DNA from: Hondaea fermentalgiana
Taxonomy: Eukaryota; Sar; Bigyra; Thraustochytrida; Thraustochytriidae
Reading direction: 5' to 3'
DNA length: 64,000 nt
Assembly: GCA_014084085.1 (NCBI GenBank)
Contig: NPFB01000021.1
Location: 62,001 to 126,000 of the forward strand
The notes under the pieces were generated by a model. The model saw nothing but the letters and a program-made list of their open reading frames with translations, did no database searches and was not told where the DNA came from. The translations under genes and the position numbers were made by a program. Positions within the stretch are counted from its first letter, which is position 1, and the number at the start of each line of letters is the position of its first letter. Below are positions 19,699 through 28,994 of the stretch, one piece after another.

Positions 19699-20258
19699 TT
19701 CGAGGGACGATAAGGTAAACACAGAAAATGAATGTTACGTTCGACAGGGAATGCGCCTTGAAGTTGGATGGTCTAGTTCTGTACGTTAGTCGCCTCGACT
19801 CGCCACCATACGTTATACCCAGCTTGCAGGCTTGCTTGCTTGCTCAGAAAATAGAACAGATCGTGGTGCTTGGAGGTATTTCCATTTCTCTGTTTTTGTT
19901 CCAGCAAGTGACATGATGGCTGATGAGGCTCGAAGCGTACACGACTTGCTTTGGTTCGTTATTGTGAGAAAAGTATTCAAGGTCAGGAGCAATCTCTGGG
20001 TCTTTTAGAAGAAAGAAAATTGTTTGTGCAATGACATTTCCTTTCTTTATTTTTTGCTTGGAGTAAATTGCTGATGCGTCATTTTCACTTGGTTAGGCCC
20101 TAGACCTAGGCCCTTAGGTTTTGTTTCCGCGCTGCTTCACACGAGCGTCAGTGTTTTCGCCTGTCACGTTGGTCTTTTTGAAAAAATTTTGAAAAAAAAG
20201 GGAAGCCGAGAAGTGGGCGAAAACAGGGTAAAAAGAAATGGAAAAGAGAAAGAAACAA
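19699..20258. other. Convergent 3' intergenic region
   Basis: 560 bases between the SARNP-like stop and the proteasome alpha5 stop. It contains the direct repeat TAGGCCCT...TAGGCCCT near 20094-20117 and A/T tracts. No gene seen. Confidence 0.5.
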
Positions 20259-20996
20259 TTAGATGTTGGTAGATGAGACAAGAACACGGGCAATGAGCTC
20301 GCTAAGCTGCTCCTCGTCAATGACTTTAAAACCTTCTTCCTTGGTGACAACAGCCACCTCGACGTTCTTGGTCTCGATCTTCTCTTCCATCACCTGTTTG
20401 AGGATTTTGAGGCAGAGCTCGAGACCGTCGTCGAGCGACATGCCCGAGTTGTACTCCTCCTGCAGGGCATTCGTGGCGCCCTGGGCGCCCGAGCCAATAG
20501 CCTTGGCCTCCCACTTGGAGAAGGAGCCGCTGGGGTCCGTGTAAAAGAGCTGCGGGCCACGCTCGTCGCAACCGGCGAGGAGAAGCGCCACGCCAAAGGG
20601 GCGCGAGGGCACGTCATCGCCCTTGCCAAAGCCAATGGCCACGTCACTGATGGCCTGGGCCGTGGACTGGACGCGGATGGGGTGGTTGTATGTAAACAGG
20701 TGGTTCTGCGCCTCCATACGGGCCTTTTCCACAAGAGTGCGCGCGTCTGCGACGAGTCCGCTCATGGCGGCGCCCATGTGCTGATCGATCTCCATGATCT
20801 TCTCGACGCTATCGGCCTCGACGAGGGGCGAGGTGAGTTTCTTTTCCACGGCGAGGACCACGCCCTCCTTGGTGCAGACACCCAGGGAGGTGGATCCCAT
20901 GTTCACCGCCTGTAATGAGTACTCGATCTGGAACAGACGTCCATCCGGCGAGAACGTGTTCACGCCGCGGTCATACTCGGTACGTGTGGCGAACAT
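20259..20996 (-). CDS. PSMA5: 20S proteasome subunit alpha type-5
   Basis: A 245-residue protein (human 241) from the ATG at 20996. The alpha-subunit N-terminal signature EYDRGVNTFSPDGRLFQIEY is intact. It is followed by AVEKKLTSPL, GAAMSGLVADARTL, SRPFGVALLLAG and YTDPSGSFSKWEAKAIGSG, all diagnostic of alpha5 (PUP2) and not of other alpha subunits. The alpha ring gates substrate entry into the catalytic chamber; alpha subunits lack the catalytic N-terminal Thr. Cytosol and nucleus. The gene faces away from the ribosomal protein L7a gene across 914 bases, which suggests a shared housekeeping promoter. No introns. Confidence 0.98.
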   Translation of the reverse strand: MFATRTEYDRGVNTFSPDGRLFQIEYSLQAVNMGSTSLGVCTKEGVVLAVEKKLTSPLVEADSVEKIMEIDQHMGAAMSGLVADARTLVEKARMEAQNHLFTYNHPIRVQSTAQAISDVAIGFGKGDDVPSRPFGVALLLAGCDERGPQLFYTDPSGSFSKWEAKAIGSGAQGATNALQEEYNSGMSLDDGLELCLKILKQVMEEKIETKNVEVAVVTKEEGFKVIDEEQLSELIARVLVSSTNI

Positions 20997-21509
20997 CTCG
21001 CTCGGCTCCTCGCGCTTCTCTTTCCCTTCTCGCCGCTGCTCGTTTTAACCCTTTCTCCGGGCGTCCGTGCGTCCGTGCGTGCGTGCGTACGCGGGCAGGA
21101 CGGGACCGTTGTTGATCGATCTCCCGCTCCCCTTCGTGCGAATCCCGACCTCCTGCGTCGGCGAGCCGCCGGCCAAACCGCACGCAGGGAACTCCACGCC
21201 TCGCGCTCCGCTCCGCCCCGCGCCGCTGCCTCCTCGACCTCTCTCCGCCGCGCCCTCCCGTTGCGTATCTAGTCCCTCCCCTCCCCGCGCGTATCCTCCT
21301 CCTCCTCCTCCTCCTCCTTCTCCGGCTTCGCTTCGTTCGCCTTCCCTCCGGCCCCGCTCCCCGCGTTCCCGCCCTCCCCAGCGCCCGCTCGCGCGCGACT
21401 GCGCGCTGCCTCCCGCTGTGGGGGGTGTGCACCGGTGCGCGGCGGCGCCTGCGCGGTGGCCCCGGGTCCGGTGCGCTGCGCGCCTTGCGTGGGCTTGCGG
21501 CCGGGGTTT

Positions 21510-21518
21510 AAACCCTAG
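21510..21518 (+). promoter_or_regulatory. Telo-box-like element AAACCCTAG
   Basis: Nine bases matching the plant telo-box core (AAACCCTA), an element known upstream of plant translation genes. It lies about 390 bases before the RPL7A start. A single match in a GC-rich region, so the functional call is weak. Confidence 0.25.
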
Positions 21519-21532
21519 TTTGGGGCGGCGGG

Positions 21533-21632
21533 NNNNNNNNNNNNNNNNNNNNNNNNNNNNNNNNNNNNNNNNNNNNNNNNNNNNNNNNNNNNNNNNNNNN
21601 NNNNNNNNNNNNNNNNNNNNNNNNNNNNNNNN
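21533..21632. other. Assembly gap (100 N)
   Basis: Exactly 100 N flanked by G-rich sequence, probably a sequencing dropout in extreme GC. Confidence 0.98.
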
Positions 21633-21910
21633 GCGGGGCGTGGGTGGCGGCGCGGGCGGCGAAAGGCGGAGTCGCGGGCGGCGCATAGCGGTGTTGCGGG
21701 GGGGGCGGCGCAAGTGGGCTATAGCGGCGCGGCAAGTGCGGCAAAGCGCTTGCGGGCGAAGAGGGGGCAAGGCGGGAAGGCGCAGAGGCGGGAGGGAGGG
21801 CGGGAGGAGCAGGGAAGAAGGAAAGGCTGGGAGAGAGAGCAGATCAGATTGGCTGGCGCGGACCCTTGTGCGGAGAGGTCGCGAGCACCGGCAGCGGGGC
21901 GGAGGAGACG

Positions 21911-22684
21911 ATGGTCGCGCGTAAGGACACGAAGAAGGTCATGAAGAGCGCCAAGAAGGAGCACCCGCTCTTTCCGTCGCGGCCCAAGAACTTTGGCGTC
22001 GGCCAGGATGTGCTCCCCAAGAAGCGCGACCTCGGCCGCTACGTGAAGTGGCCCAAGTACGTGCGCCTCCAGCGCCAGCGCAAGATTTTGATGCAGCGCC
22101 TCAAGGTGCCCCCTAGCATCGCGCAGTTCAACAACACGCTCGAGAAGACGCACGCCCTCGAGCTCTTCAAGGTCATGGCCAGCTACCGGCCCGAGACCAA
22201 GAAGGACAAGAAGGAGCGCCTCAAGGCTGCCGCCGAGAAGAAGGCCGCCGGCGAGACGGAGACCTCCAAGCCCGGCCCCGTCCTCAAGTTTGGCCTCCAC
22301 CATGTCACAACCCTCATCGAGGAGAAGAAGGCCAAGCTCGTCATCATCGCCGCTGACGTGAACCCCCTCGAGCTCGTCGTCTGGATGCCTGCTCTCTGCC
22401 GTAAGATGGACATTCCCTACTGCATTGTCAACAACAAGGGCCGCCTCGGTACGCTCGTCCACCAGCGCAACGCCACCTGCCTCGCCATCACCGAGGTCGG
22501 TAAGGAGCACGAGGGCAAGCTCTCCACCCTTCAGGATATTTGCCGCGCCCAGTTCAACGACAACAAGGACGCTCTCAAGAAATGGGGCGGTGGCATCATG
22601 GGTCTCCGCACCCAGACCAAGCTTGCCAAGCGCGCCGCTGCCGTCGAGGCCGAGGAGCGCAAGAAGCAGAAGATGTTGGGATAA
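21911..22684 (+). CDS. RPL7A: 60S ribosomal protein L7a (eL8)
   Basis: A 257-residue protein from the ATG at 21911. The frame extends upstream but only as leader sequence. The N-terminal basic segment is followed by PLFPSRPKNFGVGQD, then RYVKWPKYVRLQRQRKIL, a block specific for eukaryotic L7a. The L7Ae/L30e/S12e/Gadd45 RNA-binding domain (about 115-205) includes KFGLHHVTTLIEEKKAKLV, IAADVNPLELVVWMPALC and YCIVNNKGRLGTLVHQR. The protein binds 25S/5.8S rRNA in the large subunit. Codons are strongly biased to C-ending forms (GAG, AAG, CTC, GCC), as expected of a highly expressed gene. Convergent with the rhomboid gene. Confidence 0.98.
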   Translation: MVARKDTKKVMKSAKKEHPLFPSRPKNFGVGQDVLPKKRDLGRYVKWPKYVRLQRQRKILMQRLKVPPSIAQFNNTLEKTHALELFKVMASYRPETKKDKKERLKAAAEKKAAGETETSKPGPVLKFGLHHVTTLIEEKKAKLVIIAADVNPLELVVWMPALCRKMDIPYCIVNNKGRLGTLVHQRNATCLAITEVGKEHEGKLSTLQDICRAQFNDNKDALKKWGGGIMGLRTQTKLAKRAAAVEAEERKKQKMLG

Positions 22685-23131
22685 GTTTAGCTTCTCCGAT
22701 GCCTTTTTTCATCTCCCTTGCTTGTTCTCTCTTTTTTTTGTTTTCTCCTTGCATTTACGTCGGCAATCTGTGCGAGCACTTGTTGATTGTCTCACCTTGT
22801 GTCTGTCCATACCTTTTTTTTTTGGAGGGGGAAGGGTGGGGCCATCCATGTGCATTTTGCATCAAGCTCACCACGTCGTTGTGCGCGAGACAGAGAGGCG
22901 GAGCCTTGCAATTCTGATACATATGTTGACGGTGTTATGCCGCTAGCTGCGACAAAGCGAAACAGAAATCTCAAAGGAAACGCATTTTCTTCTTTTTCGA
23001 CGCGCAAAATAAAAGTATGCAAGTATTGTCTGGGAATGCCAAGCGACGAAAAGCCTGAAAAATGGGAAAAGAAATGCAAATACGAAAATTGAAATAAACT
23101 TGTCCCCTCCACCTCACCACACGGTAGCGTG
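22685..23131. other. Convergent 3' intergenic region
   Basis: 447 bases between the RPL7A stop and the rhomboid stop, with T-tracts near 22728-22738 and 22812-22822 and AATAAA strings near 23008 and 23093 usable by the plus gene. No gene seen. Confidence 0.5.
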
Positions 23132-24082
23132 TCACCGCGCTGACTGCGCATACCGGTCGACTCGTCGACGTCGCAATTCGTCGGCAGAGAGAGAAGCCCC
23201 AGAAGGAGCTGTGGGCTGGGGCCTTGCCCTTGGCGGTTCTGGAGCTGCGTTTCCGTATGGAGGAGCAGCATTTCCATAAGTAGGTTCTTGATGTCTTTGC
23301 TGACGTGGCGCGCCCCAGAATCCACTACCATAGGTGCGTGGCGCCTCGCGAGGTACCCATCGCAAGAGCGCCGGCGCGAGACGTCGCAGCGCCAAGAAGC
23401 CAAAGCCCGCAAGGGCTCCTGAAGCATGCCCAAGCATCGATGCTTGAGGCATGACCATCTGAATAAAGGCGATCTCTACCCACACCAGATGCTTGGATGG
23501 CAAGCGGATGCCGTAAAAGTAAGCGTCCTGGTTTGGATCTTGCAAATCATATGTGACAATGACCTTGAGCGCAAAAAGAACGCCTGAAAATCCAAGCGAA
23601 CAGGTCATCCAATCATCCAAGGCTACACTAAGCGCCAAGTGGATAATATTGGTGGCCACAAGCAGACCCAACGTCATGGCAAGCATAAGGGGACTGCCCA
23701 AACGCTGTTCGAGCGCCACGCCCTTTACCAGAAACGAGGACATGTTGTAGTACAGATGATACGCATCAAGATGAAAGAGACTGGCCGCAATGATTCGATA
23801 CAGCTCTCCCATCTGAATCACGCTGAATGCGCTCATGCAGACGTCCGAGACGCGGTCGAGAAAGGGTGGCGGGTTCATGAAGAGCCATCCTTGGAGGCCC
23901 ATGAGTCCCAGGGTCACCGGCGGCTTCACAGGCAGCTCGTTCACCTGCTGCATGAGCCGCATCAAGAGAAGCATTGCCATGGGGTCGGCGCCGCCTCGCC
24001 TTTGGCCGCCGCGGCCTCCGAACGCGCCGCGGCCGAGCCCGCGGCCGTAGCCAAACCCCGGGGGCGCTCGTCGCCCGAACAT
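23132..24082 (-). CDS. Rhomboid-family intramembrane serine protease, RHBDL4/RHBDD1-like
   Basis: A 316-residue protein from the ATG at 24082. After a Gly/Arg-rich N-terminus (1-33) come six likely membrane helices. NPPPFLDRV and the L1-loop region around GELYRIIAASLFHLDAYHLYYNM match the RHBDD1 branch. The catalytic Ser is in LGFSGVLFALK (Ser166) and the His in MLGHASGALAGF (His219), so both members of the dyad are present. After the last helix, a Pro/Gly-rich tail carries two TYGNAAP-like repeats and ends ADELRRRRVDRYAQSAR. This lies where RHBDL4 has its Arg-rich p97/VCP-binding motif. RHBDL4 cleaves ubiquitinated ER membrane clients for ERAD, and the same role is inferred. Its start codon overlaps the start codon of the divergent gene at 24081. 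Confidence 0.93.
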   Translation of the reverse strand: MFGRRAPPGFGYGRGLGRGAFGGRGGQRRGGADPMAMLLLMRLMQQVNELPVKPPVTLGLMGLQGWLFMNPPPFLDRVSDVCMSAFSVIQMGELYRIIAASLFHLDAYHLYYNMSSFLVKGVALEQRLGSPLMLAMTLGLLVATNIIHLALSVALDDWMTCSLGFSGVLFALKVIVTYDLQDPNQDAYFYGIRLPSKHLVWVEIAFIQMVMPQASMLGHASGALAGFGFLALRRLAPALLRWVPREAPRTYGSGFWGAPRQQRHQEPTYGNAAPPYGNAAPEPPRARPQPTAPSGASLSADELRRRRVDRYAQSAR

Positions 24083-25145
24083 GACGGCGGCCGGCAAACT
24101 CGCTTCGTTTCTCTTCTCCGCGCCCTCGAGGACTGTGCCCCGCCGTGGCGCGGTGCAGGCGGCGCCAGGCAGACGCGGCGCGAGGCGAGCTCTTCGCCGG
24201 GCCCGGCCGATGCCCCGCGCGTGGTCGGGCGGCCAAGTGGTTCTGCTGCAGACCGCGGCCCAGGCCGTCGTCGGCGTCGCGGTTCTGCGGCGCCGTGCCA
24301 CGTGGCCCTCCGGCGCCGTGGCCGGCGCGGGGGTCGCGGCCGTGGCGCTCGCGTTCTGTCTGGATGTGGCGCTCTTCTCGCGCGCCGCGCGCGCCGCGAA
24401 TTCCCCTCTGCAGCAAAGCTCGCAGCTGGATTTGCGAGGGATTTTAGAAGAACTTGTGCGTCTGGCGCTCCTTGTCGTGGTTGAGGACATGGCCATGTTC
24501 TGGCTTGCGCGCTTGTTCTGGAAACCTTCAGCTCTTGGTCCCCATCAAGATGATGATGCTCCAAGTGGCTGCTTTGCTCTGATTGCTTTCCAAGCAAAGA
24601 ATTCGAGGGAAGGAGCAGGTCCTGAGATGGACCAAGTTCAACAAGGCAAAGGCCCAACCGGGACATCTCCACCTGCCGTCGCGGTCAAGTCACGCATCAT
24701 TGCCACAGCGAGCGCTTCGCTAGCCATCATGACGTGCCTTCCAGACACATTGACGGTAATGATCTGGTTCGCATTGCGCAGTCTTGAAGCCCTTGACGTG
24801 GTTCTGTGGGAGGATCATGAGGCGACTCTGCAAAAGTCTCAGACAGAAAGTGACCTGGGGCACGCGGCTTGGCGACCGGGCTACTGGCTGCCAGTACTGG
24901 CGGCCAAAGCACATCGCGACGTGAACCTGGCCTTTTATGTCCCGGTTGTCTTGTCGGCGATCGCAACCTCGACCCGTATCGGTCTTGGTTTTCCCCTCTT
25001 TATTGCACAAGGTCTCACCCTTGCGGCCGCTCTCGTTAACATCATGGACCACAAGCGTTTACCTCACACCAGTGTCTTTGGCTTTGCTCTGACCCTCTTG
25101 GGTGTTGTAACATTTGGGCCTGCTTTGCTGACACGATTTCGATGA
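24081..25145 (+). CDS. Predicted multi-pass membrane protein, possibly mitochondrial; unknown family
   Basis: A 354-residue frame. If started at the ATG at 24081, the first 43 residues are Arg/Ala/Ser-rich without acids (MTAAGKLASFLFSAPSRTVP...), which fits a mitochondrial presequence. A second ATG at 24210 (MPRAWSGG) would drop it. Hydrophobic stretches lie near 50-75 (VVLLQTAAQAVVGVAVL), 79-100, 128-146, 206-235, 285-300, 303-325 and 333-350. A hydrophilic loop with QDDDAPSG and a Gln/Gly-rich stretch sits at about 150-200. I do not recognise the family. Codon usage in the second half (about 24700-25140) looks like that of the neighbouring genes, which supports coding. The stop is followed 464 bases later by the otubain gene on the same strand. 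Confidence 0.68.
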   Translation: MTAAGKLASFLFSAPSRTVPRRGAVQAAPGRRGARRALRRARPMPRAWSGGQVVLLQTAAQAVVGVAVLRRRATWPSGAVAGAGVAAVALAFCLDVALFSRAARAANSPLQQSSQLDLRGILEELVRLALLVVVEDMAMFWLARLFWKPSALGPHQDDDAPSGCFALIAFQAKNSREGAGPEMDQVQQGKGPTGTSPPAVAVKSRIIATASASLAIMTCLPDTLTVMIWFALRSLEALDVVLWEDHEATLQKSQTESDLGHAAWRPGYWLPVLAAKAHRDVNLAFYVPVVLSAIATSTRIGLGFPLFIAQGLTLAAALVNIMDHKRLPHTSVFGFALTLLGVVTFGPALLTRFR

Positions 25146-25609
25146 AGGTCTTCACGGTCTTGAGTAGCTTTCTCTCTGCTTCTCTCTCTCCCATCGATTG
25201 CATCTCTGCGAGACAAGCTAGCGACTGACCGGCAAACCATGATTCCGCCTCTTTCTCTCGTCTTAACTTTGGGTGTGACGCTCTTGGCTCAAGTACGTGC
25301 CGCAGCAAACTGCATCAGGTCCAAACAGGCAGGACAACCATTTCACGTGAACAGTATACTACACATAGGCCTACAATCGATTTTGATGTGATAAAGATGG
25401 TCTACCTTTCACCTCAAATTAGATCTAGATTAAAGGCAGACTGCAGGATTTTGCCGTCGCTCGCTCAGACAAGAGGTAAGATGGCTGTTTTCCCGCGCAG
25501 ATTCTGAATGTGTACCTCATCTTGGCTGTCATGACGACAAGGTGCACAGAAGCCAAATCCCAAAAGCCAAGTCGGAAAACTTGCATCGATCGAGCAGCGT
25601 GACGGAGCG
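25146..25609. other. Intergenic between membrane protein and otubain genes
   Basis: 464 bases with TCTC-rich tracts near 25168-25192 and an AT-rich patch near 25390-25435. No gene seen. Confidence 0.5.
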
Positions 25610-26618
25610 ATGGACGCAGACGACGAGCTTCGTGCGCAGGCGGCAGCGCAGGAGGCCGAAATCGAAGGCATCGTCAAGAGCCGCCCTCTCATCGGGCCAA
25701 AGGTAAGTGAGGTGTTAGTTGTAGACGAGACGAGACGAGACGAGACGAGACGAGGATCGTTCCTCGTGGCGACTCGACATGGCTCGGTTCGCGCGCTTCG
25801 CTTGAGCAGAGCAGACGCCGCGCGTGCAGACGGTTAGAGTGGAGGGCCTTGGCCAAGGCCAACCGTGAGATGAGGCGAATTCAAGGAAGGCAAGAGATTT
25901 TGTTTCTGACAGTGAGATGCGACAAATACTGCATCGTAAAACGCAGGAGAGCGGGTTTGAGTCCCTTCGAGAGGAGCTCGAGGGCACGGAAGCCTTTGTG
26001 CGCAAGATTCCGAGCCTGGAGAGCAAGTACACCGGCATTCGCCACGTTCGTGGCGATGGGAACTGTTTTTACCGGTCCTTTGTGTTTCGCATGTTCGAAG
26101 TAGCGCGTACGGACAATGCGCTCCGCACGCGCCTCTTGGATGTGGCTCGCGAAGCGCTTCCGTACCTGACGGACGTTGGCTACGAAGAGGTGTCCATCGA
26201 GACATTTACGGACTTTTGCGTGGAAACGCTGGAATCGCTGGACAAACTGTCGCAAGAGGACCTTGAGGTTCTTTTTGGCGAGGACGGCGAGTCAGACTAC
26301 TTGGTGTGGTTTGGGAGACTCGCTTGCGCCGGTTTTCTCAAGCATCAACCGGACCGTTTCCTGCCTTTCATCCCGGAGTCATTCTGCGACATGAACTCTT
26401 TTTGCTCGCGCGAGGTTGAGCCCATGGGAAAGGAGGCTGACCAGCCGCAGGTGATTGCGCTCGCAGAGTACTGGCAGCTGCGCGTCTGCGTGGAGTACAT
26501 TGACTCGAGCGACGAATCGACAACCTCGACGCACGTGTTTGGGCCTGGGGACGATGATGCTCCGGGCGACATTTGTCTCTTGTACAGACCTGGACATTAC
26601 GAGATTATCTATGCGTAG
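25610..26618 (+). CDS. Otubain-type deubiquitinase (peptidase C65)
   Basis: Two exons, 25610-25702 and 25947-26618, give about 254 residues (human OTUB1 271). Exon 1 encodes a helical N-terminus ending SRPLIGPK; exon 2 begins ESGFESLREEL. The catalytic core has RGDGNCFYRSFVFRMFE with Asp68 and Cys71. Later come SDYLVWFGRLACAGFL, FCSREVEPMGKEADQPQVIALA and the terminal RPGHYEIIYA with catalytic His248. These blocks match OTUB1/2 throughout. Otubains cleave Lys48-linked ubiquitin chains and can inhibit E2 enzymes by binding. Cytosol and nucleus. The ATG at 25610 precedes a GTAAGT donor, and without the splice the conserved N-terminal helix would be lost. Confidence 0.96.
25703..25946 (+). other. 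Intron of the otubain gene with GACGA pentanucleotide repeat
   Basis: 244 bases, GTAAGT donor and CGCAG acceptor, phase 0. It contains a perfect GACGA run at about 25724-25754 (six units). Confidence 0.9.
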
Positions 26619-26908
26619 AGTACAGACGATAAAACAAAAAACAAGAAACAAAACAATACCACGAGCTCTTCGGGAGCACGATTTGTGGGAGTTTATCAAC
26701 TACTAACGTAAGGTTTGCGCGCGATGCGCCGTCGGCGGTTTTTCTCGTGCACGAAGGAAGGAAAAATATCTCTCTGTTTATCAATGATACATTCGAAATA
26801 CATGTGATTCTTTACTTTTTTCTCCGTTTATTACAATGACGCAAGGTCGCGATTTTCCGCTCATTTATTCATGAACTGTTCAGTTATCATGTCGTTTGAC
26901 TGTCCCAA
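26619..26908. other. Convergent 3' intergenic region
   Basis: 290 bases between the otubain and MFS stops. AATAAA-type signals occur on the minus strand near 26827 and 26864. Confidence 0.5.
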
Positions 26909-28654
26909 TCATGCGACATTTTTCAGCTTGAGAAAACATGCGCTTGCAGCAAAAAAGTAAATGGCCGCAACTATAAAGATGAGCGAGTAGCCGACGTGAG
27001 GCAGTCCGTGCTTGCCTCCGAGATTGTTCATGACGTCAAGAAGGGCGCCAGCGATGGGGGCGGCTACGAGCTGAGGAAGCACAATAGAAATGTGCCAAAC
27101 GCCAAGATCTCGCGCGACGTTTGCAGTGCTTGGAAGCACATCACAGACGAGCGCGTAGTCGAGCGACATGAACGTTCCCATGGCGGTACCGAAAATGAGC
27201 ATGAAGACCATGGCCACGATAAAATTCTCGATAAAGGCCACCCCAAAGCTGCACATTCCAAGGACAATGCTAGAGGTGATCAAGAGAGTCTTTCGTTTGC
27301 CTCCATTCAAGTCGGTGAGTCGGCCCACGCTAAGTGACGAGATCAGCGCAGTGCAAAATACAGGGGCAAAGAGAATTGCGGCACGAGTTGTTGCCTCAAG
27401 ACCCTGAAATGGGAGCACATCGCTGACCCAAAAGAGCATGAATTGCATCACTGTAAAGACGCCAAATTGCACGAGAAGACGCGTGACAAAAACCCAAAAG
27501 AAACCGTTCTCTGCAAATGGACCTGCCATGCGCACCACTAAGCGGCGCGCCCTTCCACAGTAGGCGGTGCGCGAGGTACGCGACGAGTCTTTGACTTCAG
27601 TTTCTTCTTCTTCTTCATCATCGTCGCTTGCAGGCTCAAACTCATAAATGGACCCCTTGGCCGATGCGGGTGCTGCCTTTCGCTGCGAAAAGCTACCGGA
27701 AGGCAAAAAGACATCTTCTTTGTATACATTGAGCGTGATGACACCGGTGACAACAATAACCGCATCGAGAAGGTAATAGCTCGCAGGGATTCCAATGGAT
27801 GTAGAAGCTGCCCCAATGCCTGCCCCAATGCCATAGCCCACAATCGTAAGAGCGCCGACAACGCCTGATATTGTACCGTACTGTGTTGGTTCGGCCATGT
27901 CTGGAATTGTGGCGTTGAACGCAGTCGAGAGGAGGATGCCGCCCACGACAGAGACGATGTAAATGGTTCCGATGGCAGCCAAGTCATTCGTGTTGGCGGA
28001 GATGCCGGCAATGAGAAACGAAAATCCCATGGTAGAGAGACCTGCGGCCATGAATGGCTTGCGTCTGCCGTACTGTGACCGATATCGATCGCTTGCATAC
28101 CCGACAAAGGGCGGCAATACGATGGAGAGAATGCCGCCAATTCCTGAAAGCAGACCCAAGGTACGGCCCTTGTGCTCATTTCCGACAATCATCCAAACTT
28201 GCTGAGGCAACATAAGAGAGATGTAGGCGACGTTGATGGCGGCCGATCCGACTTGGGCAAGACACATGAGGACGATGCGAAAGACAGCCACGACCACGTG
28301 CTCGTCCTCGGCATCTTTGCGAAGCTGTGGAGTGTCCGTTTCGTTTCCCCCAAGTTTGTTGTACGCATATCCGCTCTCACGGTCATTTGGGTCACCTCTG
28401 GCCTTGTGTGCGTGTTCTTCGTTGGCACTACTGTCACCGAAAAGAGCCGCCTCGTATTCGATGAGTGAAGACCGTTCGGCATACGGGTCGCTGGCGTCTC
28501 GATGATGGTACAGGAGGTTGTCATTGTTCTCGCTGTGGACGCTCTCCTTGTTTGCCTCGTACAGACTGCCGTCGCCGCCACCACCGGCTCCGTTCCCACG
28601 CCGCTTGCGCGCGCCTTTGTCTCCGTCCTCGCGCGAGCTCAGGCCGGGCTCCAT
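26909..28654 (-). CDS. MFS transporter, SLC45/GPH sugar transporter-like
   Basis: A 581-residue protein from the ATG at 28654. Residues 1-120 are hydrophilic and disordered (acidic, Asn/Asp/Ser-rich). Twelve membrane segments follow from about residue 123. The loop between TM2 and TM3 reads GYASDRYRSQYGRRKPFMA, the G-x-x-SDR-x-x-S-x-x-GRRxPF motif typical of sucrose/SLC45 (GPH-type) MFS carriers. PDMAEPTQYGTISGVVGAL lies in the TM5 region. A central acidic loop (ASDDDEEEEETEVKD) separates the two six-helix halves. A second MFS motif (GRLTDLNGGKRKTLL) opens the C-terminal half. The substrate is probably a sugar with proton, inferred from the motif only. The acidic loop and N-tail may be regulatory. 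Confidence 0.92.
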   Translation of the reverse strand: MEPGLSSREDGDKGARKRRGNGAGGGGDGSLYEANKESVHSENNDNLLYHHRDASDPYAERSSLIEYEAALFGDSSANEEHAHKARGDPNDRESGYAYNKLGGNETDTPQLRKDAEDEHVVVAVFRIVLMCLAQVGSAAINVAYISLMLPQQVWMIVGNEHKGRTLGLLSGIGGILSIVLPPFVGYASDRYRSQYGRRKPFMAAGLSTMGFSFLIAGISANTNDLAAIGTIYIVSVVGGILLSTAFNATIPDMAEPTQYGTISGVVGALTIVGYGIGAGIGAASTSIGIPASYYLLDAVIVVTGVITLNVYKEDVFLPSGSFSQRKAAPASAKGSIYEFEPASDDDEEEEETEVKDSSRTSRTAYCGRARRLVVRMAGPFAENGFFWVFVTRLLVQFGVFTVMQFMLFWVSDVLPFQGLEATTRAAILFAPVFCTALISSLSVGRLTDLNGGKRKTLLITSSIVLGMCSFGVAFIENFIVAMVFMLIFGTAMGTFMSLDYALVCDVLPSTANVARDLGVWHISIVLPQLVAAPIAGALLDVMNNLGGKHGLPHVGYSLIFIVAAIYFFAASACFLKLKNVA

Positions 28655-28994
28655 GTTGATGGTCTATGCTGGCCTCCTCGCCGTTTGCACACGGAACGAG
28701 GCCGCGCGGCGGTCCACGTGGGGCGCTTGCAGCGCAGAGCGCGCGCGCACGCGCTCTGATCCCTCGTTTGCGAGGCGCGAGTTGACTGCGTTTTGATCGC
28801 TCGATGGTTTGTTTGGTTTCCTGGTCGCTGTTGGCATGGCTGATGTAAAAGACGAAGAGATCCTGATATTCACGCGAAGCACGGACGCCCTGATTCGATT
28901 CCAAGCAGCAGCAGGGAACTGCAAGAGTTCAAGCAGCGAGCAAAGCTCGTTCGTGCATAGACAATGAGATAAATTAGATCGTGAGGCATTTATT
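28655..28994. other. Intergenic between MORN-protein stop and MFS start
   Basis: 340 bases on the promoter side of the MFS gene, GC-rich near 28700-28760. No gene seen. Confidence 0.5.

Larger units (their letters stand above)
20997..21910. promoter_or_regulatory. Divergent promoter region of PSMA5 and RPL7A genes, with gap
   Basis: Very GC-rich, strand-asymmetric (C-rich on the PSMA5 side, G/A-rich near RPL7A). It has GTGC(GT)n near 21063-21090, a CTC(CTC)n run near 21296-21320, a 100-N gap and an AAACCCTAG telo-box-like element at 21510-21518. No gene seen; the long ORFs through the gap are low-complexity shadows. Confidence 0.5.

Noticed and set aside
21510..21530. Interstitial telomere
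   Set aside because: Only one partial CCCTA unit, not a tandem array.
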